Source: an uncultured Pseudomonadota bacterium (lineage in GTDB: Bacteria; Bdellovibrionota_B; Oligoflexia; Oligoflexales; CAIYRB01). Taken from it: DNA of 64,000 bases. The position numbers and the translations under genes were made by a program. Location of the stretch: the NCBI GenBank assembly GCA_903928445.1, contig CAIYRB010000087.1, positions 1 through 64,000 of the forward strand. The letters run 5' to 3'. The notes below the pieces were generated by a model that saw nothing but the letters and a program-made list of their open reading frames with translations, ran no database searches and had not been told where the DNA came from. Below are positions 57,122 through 64,000 of the stretch, one piece after another; positions within the stretch are counted from its first letter, which is position 1, and each line of letters opens with the position of its first letter.

Positions 57122-59557
57122 TTAATTGCGCAGTGGTTTGCCGGTCGTCAGCATATGCTCGATCCGGTCGGCAGTCGGTTTTTGTTGGCATAGCTCGATA
57201 AACACGCGGCGCTCGAGATCGAGGAAGTACTGCTCGCTCACCGCTGTGCCGGAGTCGACCTCGCCGCCGCAGAGTACGGTCACGACCTTCTCGGCGATGA
57301 CCGCGTCGTAGGCCGAGATGGCGCGACCCTGGACCATGTTATACAAGGCCATTTTGAAGGTCTGGATGCCGGGATCGCCCGCGACTTTGATCGCTAGGGC
57401 AGGGGTCTTCGGCACATAGCCATCGGCGACCAAGGTCAAAGCGGCGCGTTTCGCCCGGTGAACGATATGTTCGCGCGACAGAGAAATCTGCGTGGTCTGC
57501 GGGTAAAGTCCCATTTCCACAGCTTCATGCGCCGAGCTCGACACCCGGGCCATACCGATCAACTGAAAGGCACGCTGGAGGAAGGGCACCGGATCGGCCT
57601 TGTCGCCCTGATTAGCGGCCTCGTAGGCGCGCAGGGCAAGCTCTTTCGTACCGCCACCTGCGGGGATGAGGCCGACGCCCATTTCGACCAAGCCAGCGTA
57701 GGTTTCGCCTGCTGCCACACGGAGGGTGGTGTGCAGGGTGACTTCGCAGCCGCCGCCCAGGGCCAGCCCAGCGGGACACGAAACGGTCGGATAGGCGGCG
57801 AATTTCAGTAGCTGCAGGGCGCCTTGGAAGCCACGCAAAAAGGTGTCGATGTCGCTCCACTTTTGCGTGTGGATGGCGCTTAAGATCATCTTGATGTTGG
57901 CGCCGGCCGAGAAGTTCGGTGCGTCGTTGCCGATGACCAGCGCGTCAAAGCTCTGACCGACCTTCAGCGCGGCTTTTTGCAGCATCTCGATCATGTACTC
58001 GTCGATGCTGTTCATCTTCGAGTGGAACACCAAACAGGCGACGCCGTCGCCGATATCGAGCAGGCTGGCACTACGGTTGGACAAGACGACGCGCTTGTCG
58101 TCCTTGTTTTCGAAGGACGGCAGCGTGTAAACATAATCTGGTTTTGGAATCGCGACCAATTTGGTCTGCGTCCCAGTCGCCTGAATCTGCTTGGTCGCGC
58201 CGCCGCTGGCGCTCCATTCTTTGCTGTTTGGCGTCGGTTCGTAGAACTTCACGCCGGGTTTAGCCCAAGCCGGCAACTTGGCCTTGTCTTCTTGCATGCG
58301 CTGCAACACCTCGTCGTAGCCCAGTGCCTGCCATAGTTCAAAGGGGCCGATCTCCCAATTGAAACCCCAGCGGATCGCGTCGTCCACGGGCTGCGGCAAG
58401 CCGCCGGCAATGTCCTCAAGCAGCAGCGCGGCGTAGCTAAACACGTCGCGCATCGAGGCCCAGACGAACTGCGCTCCGGCGTCTTTCTGGCTCAAGATAA
58501 ACTTGATGCGCTTGACGGTGTCGCGCTCTTTATTCGCCGCCGCCTCCCACGGGAATTCCTTGACCTCTTGCGGTACATAGGACTTGGTCTCTGGCCGGTA
58601 GGCGAGGATGACGGTATTGCCTTTGGCGTCTTTGTCCTTTTTGTAGAAGCCGGTGCTGTTGGTCTTTTGCCCGAGTGCCCCCTTGGCGATCAGCTCGTCG
58701 ACCCAAGTCGGCATCTTGAACCATTCGCGAAATGGATCCTTTGGTGCCTTGTCATAGGTGTTGCGAGCTACGGCGGCAAAGGTGTCTAGACCAACGACAT
58801 CGGTGGTGCGCATCGTCGCTGATTTGGCATGGCCGATGAGCGGTCCGGTCAAGTTATCGACGGTCTCGATGTTGAGTCCGGCCGTGGCCATATGCTGCAT
58901 CACGGCTTGCGACGCAAATACGCCGATGCGGTTGGCGATGAAGTTGACGCTGTCGCTGGCGTGCACGATGCCCTTGCCGAGGCGTTCGCTCATCCAGGTT
59001 TCCAACTCGCTTTGCAGCTTGGACGAGGTGTTTGGGTGCGGAATGACTTCGAGCAGGCGCATATAGCGCGGGGGATTGAAGAAGTGGGTGCCAAAAAAGC
59101 GCTGCTGGTACTCTTCGGGCAGCTCCTGGGCGATTTCGCTCAGGCTGATCCCGGAGGTGTTGGTCGTCACTGGCACGTGGGGCCTGGCGTACTCGGCGAT
59201 CCGCTTATGGATACTGCGCTTGATATCGAGGCGTTCGACGACCGCCTCGATGATCCAGTCGCATTCGGCCAGCACCGACAGGTCGTCGTCAAAGTTGCCG
59301 GGGATGATATTGCTCAAGGCCTGCGCTGAGTACAGCGGCGACGGCTTCAAGGACTTCAAGTTTTCGATGGCGACGACGGCGCGGGCATTGCGAAAGTTTT
59401 TGCCCACGACCTTGGCCAGAGCCTTGTCCGTCGGGGCTTCCGCCGAGGCAAGGTCCAGCAGATAGGTGCGAACTCCGGCAGCTCCCAGATGCGCGGCGAT
59501 CTGGGCTCCCATGACGCCCGATCCCAGCACCGCGGCACGTCTAATCTTCAACCTCAT
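57122..59557 (-). CDS. fadN: 3-hydroxyacyl-CoA dehydrogenase / enoyl-CoA hydratase (FadN type)
   Basis: The 811-residue protein has an N-terminal NAD-binding dehydrogenase (AAVLGSGVMGAQIAAHLGAAG, NTSGISLSEIA, THFFNPPRYMRLLEVIPH), a middle dehydrogenase C-terminal part, and a C-terminal enoyl-CoA hydratase/isomerase-like domain (NFSAGANIKMIL, CPAGLALGGGCEVTLHT). This order (dehydrogenase first) is that of the FadN family rather than E. coli FadB. It performs hydration and NAD-dependent oxidation in fatty acid degradation. GAGGAG precedes the ATG; fadA follows after 22 bases. Confidence 0.93.
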   Translation of the reverse strand: MRLKIRRAAVLGSGVMGAQIAAHLGAAGVRTYLLDLASAEAPTDKALAKVVGKNFRNARAVVAIENLKSLKPSPLYSAQALSNIIPGNFDDDLSVLAECDWIIEAVVERLDIKRSIHKRIAEYARPHVPVTTNTSGISLSEIAQELPEEYQQRFFGTHFFNPPRYMRLLEVIPHPNTSSKLQSELETWMSERLGKGIVHASDSVNFIANRIGVFASQAVMQHMATAGLNIETVDNLTGPLIGHAKSATMRTTDVVGLDTFAAVARNTYDKAPKDPFREWFKMPTWVDELIAKGALGQKTNSTGFYKKDKDAKGNTVILAYRPETKSYVPQEVKEFPWEAAANKERDTVKRIKFILSQKDAGAQFVWASMRDVFSYAALLLEDIAGGLPQPVDDAIRWGFNWEIGPFELWQALGYDEVLQRMQEDKAKLPAWAKPGVKFYEPTPNSKEWSASGGATKQIQATGTQTKLVAIPKPDYVYTLPSFENKDDKRVVLSNRSASLLDIGDGVACLVFHSKMNSIDEYMIEMLQKAALKVGQSFDALVIGNDAPNFSAGANIKMILSAIHTQKWSDIDTFLRGFQGALQLLKFAAYPTVSCPAGLALGGGCEVTLHTTLRVAAGETYAGLVEMGVGLIPAGGGTKELALRAYEAANQGDKADPVPFLQRAFQLIGMARVSSSAHEAVEMGLYPQTTQISLSREHIVHRAKRAALTLVADGYVPKTPALAIKVAGDPGIQTFKMALYNMVQGRAISAYDAVIAEKVVTVLCGGEVDSGTAVSEQYFLDLERRVFIELCQQKPTADRIEHMLTTGKPLRN

Positions 59558-59615
59558 CCTCGGCTCCTCTTCAGCTCGTTGCAGCTCATTGCAGCATATT
59601 CCGGCTCATCTCAGC

Positions 59616-61577
59616 TTACTTAGCAAAGTGCGCTTGGATCCTCTCACAGATCTTCGCGGCGGTGAAGCCATACTCCTCGGCTAAGACCTCAGCCGGCGCG
59701 CTGGCACCGTAGTGGTCGATGCCGATGGCGAGGCCGTCGAGGCCAATATAACGCTCCCAGCCGAAGGTCGTGCCGGCCTCGATCGAGACGCGTTGGCGCA
59801 GGTGCTGCGGTAGAATCTCCTCGTGGTACGCTGCGGTCTGTTCGGAAAACAGCTCCCAGCAAGGCATGGAAACGACGCGCACGCGAAACTTGGTGAGCTT
59901 GGCGGCGACCTCTAGAGCCAGTCCGACCTCGCTGCCGGTGGCGAGCAGCAGCAGATCTGGTGCGGCCGTATCGTGGACGACGTAGGCGCCTTTAACGGCC
60001 TTCGCCAGGACCTCTTCGCGCGGTAATTTCAGGTACGGCACCTTTTGCCGGGTCAGAGCGATAGCGCTCGGCAGCGGCAGGGCGATGGCCTTGCGCATCA
60101 AGGCCTCGGTCTCCAGTGGGTCGGCGGGACGCAGCAGGTAGAGATCGGGAATCGCGCGCAGCGACATGACCTGCTCGATCGGCTGATGCGTCGGGCCGTC
60201 TTCGCCCAGATAGAATGAGTCGTGGCTAAATTCGTGAATGACCCGCGTCTTTTGAATCGCCCCGAGGCGTAGCGCTGGCCGCGAGTAGTCGGCGAAGCTC
60301 AAGAACGTGGCGTCAAAGGGCACCAGCCCACCGTGCAGGGCGATACCGTTGCACATCGCCGACATCGGGAATTCCCGGACGCCAAAGTTGAGGTTGCGAC
60401 CCTGCGGATGTGCCGCGTCAAAGGTGCCGACGATCTTGGCGAAGGCGCCGGTCATGTTCGACGGCTCAAGGTCGGCGGAGCCGCCAAAGAGGGCAGGGAG
60501 TTCGGTGGCCCACTGCTTGAGGATGTCGCCAAAGGCGTTGCGGGTGGCGATCTCTTGGTCCAACTTCCAAGGTACAGCGCTGAGCTTGGCGACGTCGTGC
60601 TCGCCGTAGTGTTGGTTCCAGCGCTGCTTAAAACCGCTATCGCTTAGTTTTTGTTTATGCCGGCCGCGCCACGCCGCGGCCCTTTGCCGTAGCCCGGCAA
60701 AGTTGCGCTGAAAGTGGGCAATACCCCCCTCGGGCAGCCAAAACTCTTGACCTTCGGGGATGCCAAGGCTCCGTTTGGTATGGATGCGCTCATCCTTGGG
60801 TAGGGGTGAGCCGTGGGTTTTGAAGCTGTTTTCCATGGTCACAGTGCCCTTACCGATGATGGTGTGGGCAATGATGATGGTGGGCTTATCGGTGCTGGCC
60901 TCCGCCTTTTTGTAGGCGGCGCGGATCTGGGCGTGGTCGTGGCCGTCGATGGTGATGACGTTCCAGCCAAAGCCGGTGAAGGTCGCCTCATCGTGGTCGG
61001 AGGCGGCGAGGTTGGTTGGCCCCGAGAGCTGGACGTTGTTTTTGTCGTAGATCCAGATCAGATTGTTTAACTTGAGGTGGCCGGCGAGCGAGGCGGAGCC
61101 GAGGGCGACGCCCTCTTGCAGGTCGCCGTCGCTGCAGATGACCCAGGTGCGGTAGCGAAACAGCTCTGGGTCGAGCACGGCCGCTAGATGCTTCGACGCC
61201 GTGGCAAAGCCCAGCGACATGGCGCAGCCTTGGCCGAGTGGACCGGTGGTGCATTCGACGCCCGGCGTGACGTGGTTTTCGGGGTGGCCAGGGGTTTTGG
61301 AATGCAGCTGGCGGAACTGTTTTAAGTCGTTGGAGCTCAGCCAGCCGATGCCGTGCAGCATGGCATATTGCAGCATCGACATATGGCCGGCGCTCAGGAT
61401 AAAGCGGTCACGGCCGAGCCACTGCGCATCATCGGGGTCAAATTGCAGGTGCTCGGTAAAAAGCAGGTAGGCCAGGTCCATGCTCGACATCGGCCCACCG
61501 GGATGGCCGCTATTGGCCTTGTGGATGGCATCGATGACCAGACCTTTAAAAGCATTGACGAGCTGCGAATCTTGCAT
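59616..61577 (-). CDS. tkt: Transketolase
   Basis: The 653-residue thiamine-diphosphate enzyme has an N-terminal ANSGHPGGPMSSMDLAYLL and GPLGQGCAMSLG, cofactor motif CSDGDLQEGVALGSASLAGH ending in DKNNVQLSG, and a pyrimidine-binding domain with GVREFPMSAMCNGIALHGG. The C-terminal TGSEVGLALEVA and SIEAGTTFGWERYIG complete it. It transfers two-carbon units in the pentose phosphate pathway. It lies between the HtrA-like gene and fadN on the same strand, probably by chance rather than function. Confidence 0.96.
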   Translation of the reverse strand: MQDSQLVNAFKGLVIDAIHKANSGHPGGPMSSMDLAYLLFTEHLQFDPDDAQWLGRDRFILSAGHMSMLQYAMLHGIGWLSSNDLKQFRQLHSKTPGHPENHVTPGVECTTGPLGQGCAMSLGFATASKHLAAVLDPELFRYRTWVICSDGDLQEGVALGSASLAGHLKLNNLIWIYDKNNVQLSGPTNLAASDHDEATFTGFGWNVITIDGHDHAQIRAAYKKAEASTDKPTIIIAHTIIGKGTVTMENSFKTHGSPLPKDERIHTKRSLGIPEGQEFWLPEGGIAHFQRNFAGLRQRAAAWRGRHKQKLSDSGFKQRWNQHYGEHDVAKLSAVPWKLDQEIATRNAFGDILKQWATELPALFGGSADLEPSNMTGAFAKIVGTFDAAHPQGRNLNFGVREFPMSAMCNGIALHGGLVPFDATFLSFADYSRPALRLGAIQKTRVIHEFSHDSFYLGEDGPTHQPIEQVMSLRAIPDLYLLRPADPLETEALMRKAIALPLPSAIALTRQKVPYLKLPREEVLAKAVKGAYVVHDTAAPDLLLLATGSEVGLALEVAAKLTKFRVRVVSMPCWELFSEQTAAYHEEILPQHLRQRVSIEAGTTFGWERYIGLDGLAIGIDHYGASAPAEVLAEEYGFTAAKICERIQAHFAK

Positions 61578-61619
61578 GGGGACCCCGCGTGAGTGGCTGT
61601 TGACCGCGGGATTATGGAT

Positions 61620-62684
61620 TCAAAAGAGGTCCTTGGCAATCGGCAGATCGTTGACTTTGGGAAACTCTTCGAGGCCGAGGCCGATGTTCATGAAGCCTTT
61701 GCCGCGGCGAAAGATCTTCAGGCGGACGCGGTCGGTGGGTTCTTTGCCCCCCATCAAGCGCTGCAGATGGTTGAGGTCGTCGACCTTTTCTTGGTCAAAG
61801 CCCATGATCAGGTCGCCGATCCTGAGGCCGGCTTTGTGGCCGGGCCCGTCGACGATCAGGTTGGTGACGATGACGCCGTAGACCGAGCCGCGCTGGTCAC
61901 CGGTTTCGACTTCGTCACTAGATAGGATGTTCTTGCCGACCAGGCCGATATACGGGCGCTTGACCTTGCCGTAGCGGATCAAGTCTTTGACGATGGTGCG
62001 GGCGAGGTTGATGGGGATGGCAAAGCCGATGTTCGGGCCCTCCGCCGAGATCGCTGTGTTGATTCCGATCACCCGACCGCGGATGTCGATCAGGGGGCCA
62101 CCGGAGTTACCTGGGTGGATCGCCGCATCGGTCTGGAGGAAGTCATCGTAGGGGCCGGCGCCGATGACTCGGCCCTTGGCCGAGATGATGCCGCTAGTGA
62201 CGGTGTGGGCGTAGCCGAAGGGATTGCCGATGGCGAGGACCAGGTCGCCCACCCGTAGCGCATCGCTATCGCCCAGGTCGAGAGGAACGACGCCTGGCGG
62301 TAGCTGAATTTGCAGCAAGGCCAGGTCGGTCTTGACATCGACGCCAATGACCTGGGCGCGGACCTTGCGCTTGCTCTTGGCGAAGAGCACTTCGATGACG
62401 CTAGCGCCGTCGACGACGTGATTATTAGTAAGAATATGACCCTGGGCGTCGATGACCAGGCCCGAGCCGACCGAATGGGTGGCGGCGGTCCGCGGCAAGG
62501 TCCCACGCAGAAAGAACTGATACAGATCGACCGACGGGTCTTTATTGCCATTGTAGATCGTCGTGCGAATATTGACGACGCCGGGTATGGCGCGACCTGC
62601 AACGTCCGCAAACGAAGTATAGACGGCGCCGCGGCCACTGGGCGCTGCGGCGAGCAAGGCAAGAATACACAGGATGGTTCGCAT
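61620..62684 (-). CDS. HtrA/DegS-like periplasmic serine protease with one PDZ domain
   Basis: The 354-residue S1C protease has a signal peptide (LLAAAPSGRGA), triad His in ILTNNHVVDG (about 86), Asp in VKTDLALLQI (about 118), Ser in HPGNSGGPLID (about 192), and a single C-terminal PDZ domain (about 245-340, GPGHKAGLRIGDLIMGFD). The single PDZ and length resemble DegS or single-PDZ HtrA, although the N-terminus looks like a cleavable signal. It acts in periplasmic quality control or envelope stress signalling. The ATG at 62684 is chosen over a GTG one codon upstream; neither has a strong ribosome binding site. It diverges from the PBP gene. Confidence 0.92.
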   Translation of the reverse strand: MRTILCILALLAAAPSGRGAVYTSFADVAGRAIPGVVNIRTTIYNGNKDPSVDLYQFFLRGTLPRTAATHSVGSGLVIDAQGHILTNNHVVDGASVIEVLFAKSKRKVRAQVIGVDVKTDLALLQIQLPPGVVPLDLGDSDALRVGDLVLAIGNPFGYAHTVTSGIISAKGRVIGAGPYDDFLQTDAAIHPGNSGGPLIDIRGRVIGINTAISAEGPNIGFAIPINLARTIVKDLIRYGKVKRPYIGLVGKNILSSDEVETGDQRGSVYGVIVTNLIVDGPGHKAGLRIGDLIMGFDQEKVDDLNHLQRLMGGKEPTDRVRLKIFRRGKGFMNIGLGLEEFPKVNDLPIAKDLF

Positions 62685-62746
62685 CACACCATGTTATCAC
62701 GTCCCAGCCCATGATAGGATAGGGTGCTTTTACAACTGGAGTGTCG

Positions 62747-64000
62747 ATGCCTGCCTCCTTTCGGTCTTTTGCTAAATTTTCCCTGTGGAGCCTGACGGCT
62801 CTGATCGTTAGCCTGCTCGCCGGAGCTTTGGGCGTCCTCGCCGTGGTCTACGGGCTGGTCTACTTCGGCGATGATTCGAACCTGAAGAAGGCGACGATCT
62901 TGGCGCGCATCAACGAAGAGACCAACATCTACATGCTCGACGAGAAGACGCCGATCGGCTCGATCTTCAGCGATGCGCACCGCCGCTATGTGCCGATCGA
63001 CGAGGTGCCGGCGACGATGATCAATGCCCTGATCGCCGCCGAAGACAAGAACTTCTATAATCACCACGGCATCGATCCGGTCGCCATCGTCTCGGCCAGC
63101 GCCGGCGTGCTCAAGGGTGGCCGGGTCCGCGGGGCCTCAACCTTGACGCAGCAGACGGCGCGCAACATCCTCGGTTGGTGGGACGTGACGCTGTCGCGCA
63201 AGGTCAAGGAAGCGATCGCCTCTCTGCAGTTGGAGCGCCTGTACAGCAAAAAGCAGATCCTCGAATTTTATCTCAACCAGTTTCACGTCTCGGGCAACGG
63301 CCGTGGCATCGGCATCGCGGCTAAATATTATTTCAACAAAGACGTCAAAGACCTCGATCTGGTCGAGTCGGCTTTTATCGCCGGGTCGGTGAAGGGGCCG
63401 AGCCAATACGATCCGTTTATTAAGTTTACCAAAGAGCGCCGCGAGCGCGCCATCAAGAAGGCCTACAACCGCAAGAACTACGTACTGCGCCGCATGTACG
63501 AGCAAGGCTGGGTGAGTGCTGACGACTTCAAGAAGGCCTGGGCCGAACCGGTCAAATTTAGCCGCGGCAGCTTTCGTACCGATGAGGTGGCGCTGGTTGA
63601 CCTCATCACCGAGCAGGTCAAGCGCAAGGAGATTCTTGAAGCTCTGGGTATCGAGGACGAGCGCGAACTGAGCGCGGCCGGACTCAAGGTCTTTAGCACC
63701 ATCGACGGCGAGATGCAGAAGGCTGGCCAACTTGCGGTCCGCCGCAACCTGTCGCGCCTTGAGACGATCCTTAAGGGTTTTAAACAAGAAAGTCCGCAGT
63801 TTTTCCATCAGCTGCGCGGCCTCACCGTCAATGATTTTTACTTTGGCCAAGTCGCCGCCATCGCCGGCACCGCCAAGGAGCCCGAGCTGAAGATCAGCTT
63901 TGGCCTACCGACCTGTACGATCCCCTTTGACTCGCTGATGCGCTACGCCAAGCAGGTCGATTTACCCTTTGGCCAAGGTTGGCAAAAGGTATTGACCGAT
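62747..64000 (+). CDS. Penicillin-binding protein 1A-like, partial (cut by window end)
   Basis: The frame runs open from ATG 62747 (TGGAG upstream) to the window end, 418 residues. One membrane helix near residues 13-42 (LTALIVSLLAGALGVLAVVY) precedes a complete glycosyltransferase GT51 domain: catalytic Glu in IAAEDKNFYNHHGIDP (about 99), GASTLTQQTARN, and SRKVKEAIASLQLE. The region after about residue 280 (LKVFSTIDGEMQKAG) is the start of the linker/transpeptidase part. It polymerises and cross-links peptidoglycan. The transpeptidase Ser motif lies beyond the window. Confidence 0.9.
   Translation, partial: MPASFRSFAKFSLWSLTALIVSLLAGALGVLAVVYGLVYFGDDSNLKKATILARINEETNIYMLDEKTPIGSIFSDAHRRYVPIDEVPATMINALIAAEDKNFYNHHGIDPVAIVSASAGVLKGGRVRGASTLTQQTARNILGWWDVTLSRKVKEAIASLQLERLYSKKQILEFYLNQFHVSGNGRGIGIAAKYYFNKDVKDLDLVESAFIAGSVKGPSQYDPFIKFTKERRERAIKKAYNRKNYVLRRMYEQGWVSADDFKKAWAEPVKFSRGSFRTDEVALVDLITEQVKRKEILEALGIEDERELSAAGLKVFSTIDGEMQKAGQLAVRRNLSRLETILKGFKQESPQFFHQLRGLTVNDFYFGQVAAIAGTAKEPELKISFGLPTCTIPFDSLMRYAKQVDLPFGQGWQKVLTD

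Overview
The window looks like a chromosomal segment of a Gram-negative, moderately GC-rich bacterium with a double membrane: it carries many lipoproteins, C-terminal-Phe and other beta-barrel candidates, an O-antigen-ligase-type protein, a stator pair of MotA/MotB type and a class A penicillin-binding protein. A complete bacterial mevalonate operon next to futalosine-pathway menaquinone genes, FadN/FadA-type beta-oxidation genes, pseudo-receiver/TPR regulators and a large trans-envelope operon point to the Bdellovibrionota/Oligoflexia or Myxococcota neighbourhood. This placement is inference from gene content; no rRNA is present to test it. No tRNA, rRNA, CRISPR array, transposase or prophage was recognised.

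Layout. 0-5.5 kb: envelope genes (outer-membrane barrel, collagen-like lipoprotein, O-antigen ligase, LssY_C-type lipoprotein). 5.5-16 kb: housekeeping and signalling (GreB-like factor, UvrA, UPF0178 protein, pentapeptide-repeat protein, an orphan secretin N0 domain, a GAF/HD-GYP phosphodiesterase, a DEDDh exonuclease, a subtilase). 16.3-22.2 kb: a compact six-gene type II fatty-acid/polyketide-like cluster (ketoreductase, ACP, double-hotdog dehydratase, ketosynthase, catalytically dead KS partner, thioester reductase). 22.2-32.2 kb, minus strand: DedA protein, small membrane protein, MqnE fused to a degenerate MqnC/E-like half, MqnD, then mevalonate kinase, mevalonate-PP decarboxylase, phosphomevalonate kinase, HMG-CoA reductase and type 2 IPP isomerase. 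Most of these are coupled by 4-base stop/start overlaps. They provide the isoprenoid precursor and part of the naphthoquinone ring route for menaquinone.

33.2-47.1 kb: a MotA/MotB-type stator pair plus a PEGA lipoprotein on the minus strand, diverging from eleven tightly packed plus-strand genes that encode lipoproteins, barrel candidates, helical-repeat periplasmic proteins, a single-pass protein with a large cytoplasmic domain, and a TonB/AgmX-like C-terminal protein. This arrangement is reminiscent of the Myxococcus Agl/Glt trans-envelope motility machinery and is the best candidate in the window for an undescribed system.

47.2-54 kb: two signalling proteins with degenerate catalytic or phospho-acceptor sites, a TPR pseudogene, a secreted DUF1036 protein with a hexanucleotide-encoded Leu/Pro linker, a 115-base inverted repeat and a GMC oxidoreductase. 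54-64 kb: a secreted metallophosphatase, a 2Fe-2S ferredoxin, FadA, FadN, transketolase, an HtrA/DegS-like protease, and the 5' part of a PBP1A gene cut by the window end.

The assignments rest on motif recognition by eye; no database search was run.
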